Assembly: GCA_043746555.1 (NCBI GenBank)
Contig: JAYTQU010000175.1
Location: 1-19,592 of the forward strand
DNA length: 19,592 nucleotides
DNA from: CAZQYC01 sp043746555
GTDB taxonomy: Bacteria > Pseudomonadota > Gammaproteobacteria > Steroidobacterales > Steroidobacteraceae
Direction of reading: 5' to 3'
Below the pieces are notes generated by a model that searched no databases, had not been told where the DNA came from, and saw only the letters and a program-made list of their open reading frames with translations. Both the position numbers and the translations under genes were made by a program. Shown in pieces: positions 1 to 8,260 of the stretch. Every line of letters begins with the position of its first letter. The first letter of the stretch is position 1.

Positions 1-381
1 CCAATCGGGACAATGCGGTTGCGCTTGCCAAACCGTGAACAGCGGCACTTCATCTTGCTCGTCTTTGAGCGCGAGCGAAACAATGAAAAAGGCCCAACCG
101 GATGACGCGGCATCGTCGGACAACAGATACCGCCAGGGCGCGATACTCGGCAGCGTTTGCGCGCGATAGACGATATGACTAATGCGATCGAAGTTAATCA
201 CGCGCACCGTTTGCGAAATCCAAAAACGACGCGTCGAGACAATCAAGTGGCCGAGGTTTTTGCTGATCGATAAGCAACGCCCATAAGAGAATAGCGTGAG
301 GCAGCGCGCCAACCAAGGCGTGCAACCGTGCATGCGATCGGCGGTTATGGAAAACCGTGGGGCTACATTGAGCGACGCCAT
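1..381 (-). CDS. Unrecognised protein, N-terminal part (runs off left edge)
   Basis: An open minus-strand frame runs from an ATG at 381 to the window edge, 127 codons without a stop. An in-frame TAG lies 10 codons upstream of the ATG, and a GAGAG stretch a few bases before the ATG can act as ribosome binding site. The translation begins MASLNVAPRF. It has mixed hydrophobic and charged composition, including NFDRISHIVYRAQ, SIAPWRYLL and SSGWAFFIVSLALKD, which reads like a real soluble protein rather than a shadow frame. No signal peptide, transmembrane helix or known family is recognisable. It is divergent from the HAD hydrolase gene with 116 bp between the starts, a space that could hold promoters for both. 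The C-terminus is outside the window, so length and function are unknown. Confidence 0.6.
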   Translation of the reverse strand, partial: MASLNVAPRFSITADRMHGCTPWLARCLTLFSYGRCLSISKNLGHLIVSTRRFWISQTVRVINFDRISHIVYRAQTLPSIAPWRYLLSDDAASSGWAFFIVSLALKDEQDEVPLFTVWQAQPHCPDW

Positions 382-497
382 GGAACACTCTCGAATTTCG
401 TGCCGTGGATTCTAACTCATAGTCCAAATTCATCGCGATGCAATTGCTAAACTATGCGATGGACCGCAACAAATAATTCGCACCAACAAGAGCATCG

Positions 498-1145
498 ATG
501 AACAAAGATTTTCAAGCCATCCTGTGGGATTTCGGCGGCGTAATCACCAGTAGCCCGTTTGACGCATTCAATCGCTATGAAGCGGAGCACGAGATTCCCC
601 GCGACTTCATACGGCAGGTGAACGCCACCGATCCGGAGAATAATGCGTGGGCGCAATTCGAATCGAGTCGCATCACGCCTGAAGAATTCGACAGCGCATT
701 CGAAAATGAAACGCGACTCGCGGGTCACGCGATTCCCGGCCGCGTCGTGATCGCCATGCTGAGCGGCGCTGTGCGTCCGCGCATGGTGGAGGTGCTCAAG
801 ACATGCAAACAGCACTATCGAATTGCGTGCCTCACCAACAACGTCAAAGCGGGCAACGGGCCCGGAATGTCGCGCGATGCCGTGCAAGCCGCGCAAGTTC
901 AATCGGTCATGGCGCTGTTCGATCTGGTGTTGGAATCGAGCAAAGAAGGCGTACGCAAACCCGACCCACGTTTCTACTTACGCGCCTGCGAGCGATTGCA
1001 AATCGAGCCACGGCAAACGGTCTTCTTGGACGATCTCGGTATCAACCTCAAATCGGCGCGTGAACTTGGCATGACGACCATCAAAGTGACCGACGAGTCG
1101 CAGGCGATTGCGGAATTATCTAAAGTGCTGGACCTGGACTTCTAA
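498..1145 (+). CDS. HAD-superfamily hydrolase (subfamily IA-like)
   Basis: This 215-residue protein carries all four haloacid-dehalogenase motifs. Motif I is WDFGGV with nucleophile Asp11, motif II is CLTNN with Thr113, motif III is RKPDP with Lys154, and motif IV is VFLDD with Asp178/Asp179. Residues between about 15 and 95 form the helical cap. Motif I has Gly13 where phosphatases usually carry the second Asp. Glycine there is typical of the DFGGV group that includes the N-terminal domains of some epoxide hydrolases and ACAD10-like proteins. The nucleophile remains, so hydrolysis of a phosphate or related ester is possible, but the substrate cannot be inferred. The ATG is preceded by a modest AAGAG ribosome binding site. 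The gene stands alone and converges on copD across a palindromic repeat. Confidence 0.9.
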   Translation: MNKDFQAILWDFGGVITSSPFDAFNRYEAEHEIPRDFIRQVNATDPENNAWAQFESSRITPEEFDSAFENETRLAGHAIPGRVVIAMLSGAVRPRMVEVLKTCKQHYRIACLTNNVKAGNGPGMSRDAVQAAQVQSVMALFDLVLESSKEGVRKPDPRFYLRACERLQIEPRQTVFLDDLGINLKSARELGMTTIKVTDESQAIAELSKVLDLDF

Positions 1146-1157
1146 GCGCGGCGACGC

Positions 1158-1245
1158 ATTAGTTCTACTTTGTCAGGTTGGGATCAAGCGATGCGGGGCA
1201 AGGCGCACCGCGCGCTTCAGCGCAACCTGACAAAGTAGAATTAGT
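1158..1245. repeat. Palindromic intergenic element, copy 1 (possible bidirectional terminator)
   Basis: The arms 1163-1180 and 1223-1240 are perfect 18-bp reverse complements (TTCTACTTTGTCAGGTTG on the left). Pairing extends outward to 1158/1245 with G-U pairs. The centre can add an inner stem, 1186-1190 with 1213-1217. ATTAGT occurs at both outer edges (1158-1163 and 1240-1245) and could be a target duplication, although it also partly pairs. The stretch 1160-1205 matches 19493-19538 at 40 of 46 positions, so this is a dispersed element. It sits between the ends of two convergent genes and could stop transcription in both directions. No long U-tract follows the stem. Confidence 0.85.
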
Positions 1246-2074
1246 CGTGCGGCGATGTGTATGTCGTGAGAACCGCTGTCGCAATCAATACGATGCCGAT
1301 CACGATCAGTTCGAGGTCGATTATGCGTCGCAGTGAAGATGCAGCTTGGGCATCGCCCCCAAGCAACTTGGGCGTTAAGCGAAATTTGTTGTAACTCGCA
1401 AGCCCCAACACTGCCGCTACAAAAAGTAACTTGATCGCAAGATTTCGCTCGTACGGCGTGAGCGCGGGAAACTCGCTAAATTCGACCAGCGAAAAAATGA
1501 GCGCCGCCCCCGTTACGATCAACGCGCCCACGACTCGCATCGCGAGGACGCCGAATCGTTTTACAAGTGTTGCCGTCTCTTCGATCCGATAGTGCGCGCA
1601 AGCGTAGCGCAACAAATAAAGCGATCCGATCCACCACGCCGCCGCAGAAAGATGTACAAAGGCAATCATCCCTTCGAAGGGACCTTCGGCGGCCGCATGA
1701 CCGTTAAATCCCAGCGACAACGTGAGTAGCGCAGCGGATGCGATTCGTATGCCTCTTCCGGCGGTCTCGTCCGTCGACGTGACCAAGAGCGCGATGCCCG
1801 AAAATTGCATGAACAGCGCCGCGCCGACGCTTGACGAAAACACGGCCGACAGAGTTGTCGCGTCGAACTGCCCACCAAGACGCAGGATTAAAACAAATGT
1901 GCTCGCCGCTGCCGCGCCGACGATGACAATCGTGAGACGTTGCGTAACTCGAACAATCCCTTTCTTGAGCTCTGCCGAGCATGGCAACGTGAACTGCGCA
2001 AACACCAAACCTGCGCAGGACAGTAGTCCCACATACAGAAGCGCTCGAACGATCGTCGCGACCGCGTCGAGCAT
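1241..2074 (-). CDS. copD: CopD-domain copper-resistance membrane protein
   Basis: This 277-residue, strongly hydrophobic protein has about eight predicted membrane segments, e.g. LLYVGLLSCAGLVFAQF near the start and IVIGIVLIATAVL near the end. It has CopD family features: a His in the segment IAFVHLSAAAWWIGSLYLL (about residues 136-154) and the segment LTPYERNLAIKLLFVAAVLGLASYN after it. CopD proteins work with CopC in copper tolerance or uptake across the inner membrane. The ATG overlaps the copC stop codon (TAATG at 2072-2076), so translation is probably coupled to copC. The TAA stop lies in the outer edge of the palindromic repeat, so the C-terminus may have been set by insertion of that element. 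Confidence 0.9.
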   Translation of the reverse strand: MLDAVATIVRALLYVGLLSCAGLVFAQFTLPCSAELKKGIVRVTQRLTIVIVGAAAASTFVLILRLGGQFDATTLSAVFSSSVGAALFMQFSGIALLVTSTDETAGRGIRIASAALLTLSLGFNGHAAAEGPFEGMIAFVHLSAAAWWIGSLYLLRYACAHYRIEETATLVKRFGVLAMRVVGALIVTGAALIFSLVEFSEFPALTPYERNLAIKLLFVAAVLGLASYNKFRLTPKLLGGDAQAASSLRRIIDLELIVIGIVLIATAVLTTYTSPHD

Positions 2075-2436
2075 TACTTCGTTTTGGCAGCGGGCTTAAT
2101 CACGAACACGAGCGACCCGCCGGCGACATGACCGTCGCGCGAGAGCGCTTTCCATTTCACTACGTTGCGCCCGACCGCAAGCTTCGGTTCGGTCACGTTG
2201 AATATGTTCTCTTTGTCGGTTGCCTTGAACGTCAATCGTCGTTCAATCTTATCGCTGCCCGTGACGGTGACCGAGGTCAATTTCGCGGGATCGTCAAAAT
2301 GCAATTCAATGGCCGGCGGCGATTGCGTAAGCGTCGAACCGCTTTTCGGCGTGGTGCTTTCCATCTCGACGTGTGCGAACGCGGACGCGGTAAAGGCCAA
2401 CAACAAAGTGGCGACAACAGTGTGAAAATAGTTCAT
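2074..2436 (-). CDS. copC: CopC-family periplasmic copper-binding protein
   Basis: The 120-residue product starts MNYFHTVVATLLLAFTASAFA, a Sec signal peptide. Cleavage after AFA leaves His as the first mature residue (HVEMESTTPKSGS), as in CopC proteins where the N-terminal His binds Cu(II). The second characteristic motif, SRDGHVAGGSLVFVI, lies near the C-terminus and supplies another His. The Met-rich Cu(I) site of classical CopC is not visible, which suggests a Cu(II)-only version. I chose the ATG at 2436 because GGAG lies 9 nt upstream. The ATG at 2442 is only 3 nt from GGAG, and a TTG at 2451 would overlap it. The gene precedes copD with a one-base overlap and follows pyrD on the same strand after about 70 bp. 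Confidence 0.9.
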   Translation of the reverse strand: MNYFHTVVATLLLAFTASAFAHVEMESTTPKSGSTLTQSPPAIELHFDDPAKLTSVTVTGSDKIERRLTFKATDKENIFNVTEPKLAVGRNVVKWKALSRDGHVAGGSLVFVIKPAAKTK

Positions 2437-2506
2437 GTGCATTGACTCCAAGATGTGATCGATGATGGTAGCATTTTCGGCGGTTAGACGAATCGCGCCG
2501 CCACTG

Positions 2507-3439
2507 TTACCGAGCCGCGGCGATAATTTGCGTTACTGACGTGAACCCATGCCGGGTTAGATACTCTGCGATTCCTGCATTGACCTTCTTGCAGACTAGC
2601 GGATCGTAGAAAAGCGCCGTACCGATACCAACAGCCGTCGCGCCGGCCAATAGAAATTCGATTGCGTCGTTGGCGCTGGCAATTCCGCCTTGACCGATGA
2701 TCGGAATGTTATGTGGCTTAGCGACTTCTGCGACTTGCCATACTTTGAGCAGCGCGATCGGTTTTATCGCGGGACCGGATAGTCCGCCCTGGACATTGCC
2801 GATGATGGGTTTACGTTTTTCGACATCGATCGCCATCCCCATCATCGTGTTGATCACCGCGAAGGCATCGGTGCCCGCTTCTATGCAGCGTCGTGCGTTT
2901 TCTTTGATGTCGGTCTGATTTGGGCTGAGCTTGGTAATTAGCGGCTTCTTGGTAACGGCGCGGCAAGCCGCAACCACGCGCGCGGACATCTCCGGTACGT
3001 TGCCGAATTGCACGCCGCCTTCCTTGATATTGGGACAGGAGATGTTGATCTCCATCGCATCGATGGGCGAGTCGTCGAAGCGACGCGTCACTTCAACGTA
3101 ATCGTCGATCGTCGAGCCGCACACATTGGCGATAAAGCGCGATTCGCTGAAATCAAGCGTAGGTAAAATAGTATTGACCACGCGATCGACGCCGGGATTC
3201 TGTAACCCAATCGCATTGAGCATACCCATCGGCGTTTCGTAAACTCGATGCGCGGGATTACCGAGACGCGGTTCGAGCGTAGTCCCCTTCAAACAAATGC
3301 CACCCGCGTCACGATTGCTAAAACCCGCGACGCGCGTGTACTCCTCGCCGAATCCCACGCAACCGGATAACAAAACAATGGGCGAGTCGAAGCGAAGACC
3401 GCAAAAGTTAAGGGCTAGCGATTCGGGAAGTGCAGACAT
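2507..3439 (-). CDS. pyrD: Dihydroorotate dehydrogenase, class 1B-like catalytic subunit
   Basis: This 310-residue FMN beta/alpha-barrel enzyme oxidises dihydroorotate to orotate in pyrimidine synthesis. NISCPNIKEGG carries Cys135 as catalytic base, typical of class 1 enzymes; class 2 uses Ser. LKGTT with Lys51, NAIGLQNPG and the phosphate-binding GQGGI (249-253) and GIGTA are in place. The length and sequence style fit class 1B, which normally pairs with the iron-sulfur/FAD subunit PyrK and uses NAD+. No pyrK is within this window, so the electron acceptor is uncertain. The start ATG has no clear Shine-Dalgarno. The gene is divergent from trmL (99 bp between starts) and lies upstream of copCD on the same strand. 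Confidence 0.92.
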   Translation of the reverse strand: MSALPESLALNFCGLRFDSPIVLLSGCVGFGEEYTRVAGFSNRDAGGICLKGTTLEPRLGNPAHRVYETPMGMLNAIGLQNPGVDRVVNTILPTLDFSESRFIANVCGSTIDDYVEVTRRFDDSPIDAMEINISCPNIKEGGVQFGNVPEMSARVVAACRAVTKKPLITKLSPNQTDIKENARRCIEAGTDAFAVINTMMGMAIDVEKRKPIIGNVQGGLSGPAIKPIALLKVWQVAEVAKPHNIPIIGQGGIASANDAIEFLLAGATAVGIGTALFYDPLVCKKVNAGIAEYLTRHGFTSVTQIIAAAR

Positions 3440-3538
3440 GGTTGCATCAGTCGATTAACGGAATAGCGCGCACAGTACAGCAAGCACGCAATCAGCTAAA
3501 GTGCCATTCGCGTTCCGTCGAACATTTTGTGTTTCGTC

Positions 3539-4003
3539 ATGTTCAATCTCATTCTCTATCAGCCGGAAATTCCGCCCAACACCGGCAATGCCATCCGTCT
3601 ATGCGCAAACACCGGCTGTAAATTGCACTTGATCCGACCGCTGGCCTTTGATCTCGACGAAAAGCGGGTGCGCCGCGCCGGTCTCGACTACCACGAAATG
3701 GCGGCCGTGCATGAATGGGATTCGCTGGAGCAATGTCTGGCCGCCATCGAAGCGCCACGCTGGTTCGCAATCTCCACTCGCGGCGGTACGCGCTTCGATC
3801 AACCGCTTTATACGTCGGGTGACGCGTTTGTATTCGGACCGGAAACACGCGGACTGCCACAGGAAATTCTGGAGCAATGTCCGGCGGAACAACGACTGCG
3901 ATTACCGATGGCGCCAGGCAATCGCAGTTTGAATCTTTCGAACGCCGTGGCGGTCGTTGCCTTTGAAGCATGGCGGCAACTGGGATATATAGGCGGGACT
4001 TGA
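3539..4003 (+). CDS. trmL: tRNA (cytidine(34)-2'-O)-methyltransferase TrmL
   Basis: This 154-residue SPOUT-class methyltransferase is close in length to E. coli TrmL (157). Diagnostic segments are the N-terminal LYQPEIPPNTGNAIRLCANT, the central VFGPETRGLP and the C-terminal knot LPMAPGNRSLNLSNAVAVV. The protein methylates the wobble-base ribose of tRNA-Leu species. The ATG at 3539 matches the family N-terminus; a TTG four codons upstream is less likely. No strong ribosome binding site is visible. It is divergent from pyrD and convergent with the acetyl-CoA hydrolase-like gene, with only 9 bp between the two stops. Confidence 0.94.
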   Translation: MFNLILYQPEIPPNTGNAIRLCANTGCKLHLIRPLAFDLDEKRVRRAGLDYHEMAAVHEWDSLEQCLAAIEAPRWFAISTRGGTRFDQPLYTSGDAFVFGPETRGLPQEILEQCPAEQRLRLPMAPGNRSLNLSNAVAVVAFEAWRQLGYIGGT

Positions 4004-4012
4004 GATCAACTG

Positions 4013-6184
4013 CTAGCCATGTACGTACAAAGTCGTTCGCAGCGCCTCGGCGACTAGCCGTTGCTCAATGCGCTCTTTGAACGATGCAGGTTGCTCCAAT
4101 CCCAAACGACGCAGATAACGTTCTAGCGATGTGTCGGGACTGGAGGAAAATAACGCTTTAGCGCCTGCTGCAACTCGACCGCGCAGCGATGCCGTGTCCG
4201 CTTGCAGGCGCTTCAACGCTTTTGCAATAACGATCTCCTCCGCCGTGAAGTCGCTGCCGAACGGCAGTTCGCCGAACAATCCACGCGCTCGATAAGGTTC
4301 TAAAATCGCTTCAAGTCGTTGCGGCATATTGCTGCGCGCTGCTTCGGGAATGCGATAGTCTTTTGGCAATTTGCCGCTTCGCTTGGCTTGTGCGACCAAC
4401 GCATCTTGAAAGCGCGAGTCCATGATATTGATGAGCGCCGCGATCGTTTCTGCGTCGGTGCGACTTCGCAGATCAGCGATGCCGTATTCCGTCACGACAA
4501 TATCGCGCAGATGACGCGGAATAGTCTCATGACCGTAATTCCAAACGATGTTCGACGTGGTTCGTCCCTGGCTAGTTCGCGTACTGCGCACACAAAGAAT
4601 CGATCGAGCATCGGGCAAGGCATGGGCCATCGCGACAAAATTGTATTGGCCGCCTACGCCGCTCACGACGCGGCCATCCGCAAGTCCATCGGACACGGCC
4701 GCACCCAATGCAGTGACCATCATCGTCGTATTCACAAAGCGCGCATGACGACGTTGCGCGACTTTAAGGTCTTGTTGATTGCCGTACAGATCATTGAGAA
4801 AACTGATTCGCTGCATCGCGAAGCAACGACGTTCGTCTTCCGGTAAATCGCGTAGCGCCGCGTAAAACGCTTTCGGTCCAAAAAAAAATCCGCCGTGTGC
4901 GAGCACGCCATTGCGCAACGATTCACCAAGAAAGGACTTTGCCAACCTCGCTCGTTGTGCGCTGCTTGAAAGATCGGCTGCAATGGATTGTTCGTCCGCG
5001 GTCACTAATTTCCCACTAACAAAACGCACGTCATCGCGAAACACGCCGGCGGCTTTGAGCTCGACGAAATCGCGTTCGGTGAGCTGCGACAATCCGGCAT
5101 CGAATAGCGCTTCCAGTGTCGCGACGCCTACCTTGTCGTCGATGCGTTCGGCGTCAAGTAATGTTTGTAACAAAGCATGAGGATAGACGCGCCGCTTCAA
5201 AATCCCTGCGCGGTATAAATCGATGAATCCATCCACCAGCATTTCCGTGCAGCCATAGAGTCCGCGCGCGAACGGCTGTGTACCGCCTGCAGTTGCTAAT
5301 AATGCCGAGCTGGCAGACATGACGCCGCTCGAATTCAACAGCTGCACGAAGTCACTCGACTGTTCGTGGCGAAGTTTCAATCCAGACACGATTGCGTCGC
5401 CCAACTCGCCGATGCCGAGTTGCAACGTGCCGCCATCGCGCACTAATGCAGCGACATTAAGCGCGATTTGATAATCGACCGTACCGATCGGCATATTGGG
5501 CGGACAAAAAAGCGGAAAGACGGCATCGGGCATATCGACAATGAAATCGAATGCTGAACGCAACACGACCGCGTCACCGTACATGAATGGCAATTGGCGG
5601 TGCACATAGCCGATAAGCGCGAAAGGTTTACCCGCTGCGCGCAACGATTCGATGTGCGGCAAAAGATCGACGGTGAGATCGGGATTGCAACTTAAACTCA
5701 CCGACTCATCGTTCGACGACGGCGCAATGAGTTGCGCAATCGCGTTGACGCCGCGATTAATCAGATCGCGGGCCACGTGCGTATAGTTGGCGCTGAGATA
5801 ATTTTGCTGCAAATGCCGGTTGTTGAGCCAAGCGCCCGGTTCGAGAAAAAATTCGTTCACTTCGATATTTTCTGGCAATTCGTGCCGTTCAAGCAGACGA
5901 ACATACTCAAGCTCAGGGTAGTCGCCGAACACTCGCGCGACGAATGGATCGAGGAAGCGCCGTTCCAATTCGCTGTGCGCTCTAGGCGCGCGCAGCGACA
6001 GCGCGGTAAAGATCGTCAAGCGAATACTCGTATCCGCCACAGCGCGACGGACGAATGCATTGACGAGTGGATTGGGCTTGCCGATACCGACGGGCAGGCC
6101 GAGCACGATACGCTTGCCGACGCGAGTTAGCGTCGCGTCGACGCAAGCTTCCAAGTCGTCGAAGGCGATTGTGGGTGCGTGCAT
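4013..6184 (-). CDS. Acetyl-CoA hydrolase/transferase family protein (long form)
   Basis: This is a 723-residue member of the CoA-transferase family II group. Recognisable signatures are LQLGIGELGDAI (about 255-265), the likely catalytic glutamate in GCTEMLVDG (Glu314), and the C-terminal CoA-binding region around VVSGVGGQYNFVAMA followed by VVTEYGIADLRSRT. Family members move CoA between acyl-CoA and acetate-type acids or hydrolyse the thioester. The protein is about 200 residues longer than the usual ~500-residue enzymes, with an insertion between the catalytic Glu and the C-terminal domain plus a C-terminal extension of about 100 residues. This fits a distinct long subfamily whose substrate I cannot name. 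It starts 72 bp after the SPOR-like gene on the same strand, so the two may be cotranscribed. Confidence 0.88.
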   Translation of the reverse strand: MHAPTIAFDDLEACVDATLTRVGKRIVLGLPVGIGKPNPLVNAFVRRAVADTSIRLTIFTALSLRAPRAHSELERRFLDPFVARVFGDYPELEYVRLLERHELPENIEVNEFFLEPGAWLNNRHLQQNYLSANYTHVARDLINRGVNAIAQLIAPSSNDESVSLSCNPDLTVDLLPHIESLRAAGKPFALIGYVHRQLPFMYGDAVVLRSAFDFIVDMPDAVFPLFCPPNMPIGTVDYQIALNVAALVRDGGTLQLGIGELGDAIVSGLKLRHEQSSDFVQLLNSSGVMSASSALLATAGGTQPFARGLYGCTEMLVDGFIDLYRAGILKRRVYPHALLQTLLDAERIDDKVGVATLEALFDAGLSQLTERDFVELKAAGVFRDDVRFVSGKLVTADEQSIAADLSSSAQRARLAKSFLGESLRNGVLAHGGFFFGPKAFYAALRDLPEDERRCFAMQRISFLNDLYGNQQDLKVAQRRHARFVNTTMMVTALGAAVSDGLADGRVVSGVGGQYNFVAMAHALPDARSILCVRSTRTSQGRTTSNIVWNYGHETIPRHLRDIVVTEYGIADLRSRTDAETIAALINIMDSRFQDALVAQAKRSGKLPKDYRIPEAARSNMPQRLEAILEPYRARGLFGELPFGSDFTAEEIVIAKALKRLQADTASLRGRVAAGAKALFSSSPDTSLERYLRRLGLEQPASFKERIEQRLVAEALRTTLYVHG

Positions 6185-6256
6185 GCTGCGCCAATCTATT
6201 GAAGCGCCACGATGCAGCGTCCGTGCGCCTGCGTCAATTCACTCGCTCGAATGAGT

Positions 6257-8164
6257 TCACTTCGTCAGCTTTCCAACCAAACGAGAGAACAGCGATGGGT
6301 TGCGTTCGACGCGTCTGATCGCCGTATCGGACAGCCCCAACAGGCGCGCCTCATCGAGCTCCTTGCTGGAAATCGATTTGCCATTCGTCGTTCGATAGGT
6401 CGATTTCTTTTTTGCCGCGAGCGGTGCGGAGCGCTTTACGGCCGGCACCGCATACTTGCCGGCACTTTTGGGTTGCGAATTTGGCGTGCTGCGCAGTGGC
6501 TTGTTCGGCGTTTTGTTAGCCGGCGGCGTCAAGACAAATGGCTTGGGACGCTTTTCTTCCAAGGTAATGACGCGTGCCTGCGATTTTGCGGGTTCATTCG
6601 CTGCCTCGGTCTTCGGTGCAGGCGGTTCGAGAAATCGTCGCTGCTCCGCATCGCTAATGCGTTCGATGGTTGGGTCACCGAAAAACGTTTTCAGATAACC
6701 GAGAACGGCGTCCGCAGACACTTGTTCGGTAAAGAACCCGAGTCGCAATGCGTGTCGAATCAGCGTGCCCTCCATGACGGCCACCGAATAGAGCCGATAT
6801 GCTTCGAAAATATCCAAGCGCGGCATCGTGTCTAAATTTGCAGGATGATCGGACACGGCCAACTGCACCACAAACCATTTTTGCGCGTTGCTGTCTTCGA
6901 TCTCGTTCTTGGTAAGCGTGCGAATAGTCTGTGTCGTATCGAGCGTCGGAATGTCATTGGATTGTTGACGCGGCTGACCCGCTGCGCGAAGTTTGGCCAA
7001 TGCCTCGGCGCTGACGAATGGGCGCGGCAAATCGTTTGCAGGCTTTGTGGCAATCGTACGCGGTGCTACCAAAGGTTTTGGTGCAGATTGTTTCGGCGTC
7101 TCCGGCGCAAGTGTCAGCCCAGGATCGGGAATCGACCTACTCGCCGCCACGTGAAACGGTTCGTTGCGACTGGTCGACGATTTAGCCGACGCCTTAGCCG
7201 ACGCCATTGACGCGGATTGGGACGCGGATTGGGACGCGGATTGGGTTGTCCAGGGCAGCGGCGTCTTTGGCCGCGTCGATATAGGCATTGCAGCTGCACG
7301 CTGTACTGCGGCTATCTGCGGCGAGATTGTGGGTGACGAAACCGGGGGCACCGAGACCGTGGATGTTGCGTTTTGAGTTGAAGATCTCGTCGGTGCGTCG
7401 GCAGTGAATCCAGTAGCGCTGCGCGTGCTTGATTTAGTACGCGCAGACGCATTGCTATCGGGAATCCATTCGAACTCCACTAATTCTTCGTTGTCGTTGC
7501 GAATTTGGCGCTGATTCTGATGAGGTGTTGACGCTACGCCGCTCGCTCCTGGATTGACGGCAGAATTGGCACCTGCAAATTTGGGTAGCGGTTGGCGACT
7601 CGTTGCAGAGATGTCATGACTAACCTGCTGAGCAACCGGTTGTCGTACGGATTGATTTGACCGATGGCCAGACGATTGAGCGATAGGCTCATTTGGAGTG
7701 ACTGCAAGGCTGGCAGGCACGTCTTCGGCCGCAAACTTCGGGAGACGATATCGGCCGGTGCGTTGGATGTCCTGAATTTCTTGAATCTCGTGTAACGGTT
7801 TCTTGAGATAGCCGCTGGCGTGTTTCACGTCTTCATCGCCGAGGCACGAGGTAAATGCCGTCGCGAATTTACCGCGCACCGAGCGCAACACGATTTCCGC
7901 ATCGGATTCGCTGGAGAAAAAACCGAGGCGCACTCGATAGCGGCGGCGACCTTCTTCCATGCGCGATACTTGATAGAGTTTGTACGACTCGAGGCCATCG
8001 ATGCCCCAAGCTCTGACGCTTGGCGTATCGATTGCCTGCGGCATGTTGGCCGCGCACAGATTGATGACGAACAGCGATTCGCCGCTAATACCGCCGCTCA
8101 ATAGAGCATCGGTCGCCGCAAACGGATCGACATTTGTAAGTACCGATGCACTTCGATCGTCCAT
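6257..8164 (-). CDS. Protein with two SPOR-like domains and a low-complexity linker
   Basis: This 635-residue protein contains two related modules at about 31-107 and 430-504. Both follow the pattern hydrophobic strand (LFVINLCAA / KWFVVQLAV), then ESYKLYQVSRME / EAYRLYSVAVME, then YRVRLGFFSS / HALRLGFFTE, then a helix with AxxVL. This resembles SPOR (peptidoglycan-binding) domains. The ~320-residue linker is rich in Ser, Thr, Ala, Pro and Gln and holds tandem SASQ repeats and a twice-used LPKFA motif. The C-terminal tail is rich in Lys and Pro, ending with a short helix. No signal peptide or transmembrane segment is visible, so the SPOR assignment does not fit simple periplasmic export. The ATG has GGGGAAG just upstream. 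It is the first convincing gene downstream of a c-di-GMP-I riboswitch, about 306 nt from the aptamer. Confidence 0.8.
   Translation of the reverse strand: MDDRSASVLTNVDPFAATDALLSGGISGESLFVINLCAANMPQAIDTPSVRAWGIDGLESYKLYQVSRMEEGRRRYRVRLGFFSSESDAEIVLRSVRGKFATAFTSCLGDEDVKHASGYLKKPLHEIQEIQDIQRTGRYRLPKFAAEDVPASLAVTPNEPIAQSSGHRSNQSVRQPVAQQVSHDISATSRQPLPKFAGANSAVNPGASGVASTPHQNQRQIRNDNEELVEFEWIPDSNASARTKSSTRSATGFTADAPTRSSTQNATSTVSVPPVSSPTISPQIAAVQRAAAMPISTRPKTPLPWTTQSASQSASQSASMASAKASAKSSTSRNEPFHVAASRSIPDPGLTLAPETPKQSAPKPLVAPRTIATKPANDLPRPFVSAEALAKLRAAGQPRQQSNDIPTLDTTQTIRTLTKNEIEDSNAQKWFVVQLAVSDHPANLDTMPRLDIFEAYRLYSVAVMEGTLIRHALRLGFFTEQVSADAVLGYLKTFFGDPTIERISDAEQRRFLEPPAPKTEAANEPAKSQARVITLEEKRPKPFVLTPPANKTPNKPLRSTPNSQPKSAGKYAVPAVKRSAPLAAKKKSTYRTTNGKSISSKELDEARLLGLSDTAIRRVERNPSLFSRLVGKLTK
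7182..7246. repeat. Two adjoining sets of 12-bp in-frame tandem repeats inside the SPOR-like gene
   Basis: TTAGCCGACGCC occurs twice in tandem (7182-7193, 7194-7205), and CGCGGATTGGGA occurs nearly three times (from 7211, 7223 and 7235; the last copy ends in T). Being multiples of three, they add SAKA/SASQ units to the linker without a frameshift, and copy number could vary by replication slippage. Confidence 0.85.
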
Positions 8165-8208
8165 GCGTACTTCCCCACTACATGAATCAAAACAATAAAA
8201 ATAACTGC

Positions 8209-8260
8209 AAAAAACTCAGGATCGTTCGCAACGAAACGCTCGCAACGATTCTGGCGATCC
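8209..8260 (-). terminator. Possible terminator or alternative stems in the riboswitch leader
   Basis: On the minus strand, ATCGTT (8249-8244) can pair with AACGAT (8226-8221), with further inner pairs. Alternatively GGATCG (8260-8255) pairs with CGATCC (8224-8219), followed four bases later by six U residues (8214-8209). The two stems share bases 8221-8224 and exclude each other, so this could be an expression switch linked to the upstream aptamer. The spacing from stem to U-tract is longer than usual for an intrinsic terminator. Confidence 0.35.
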
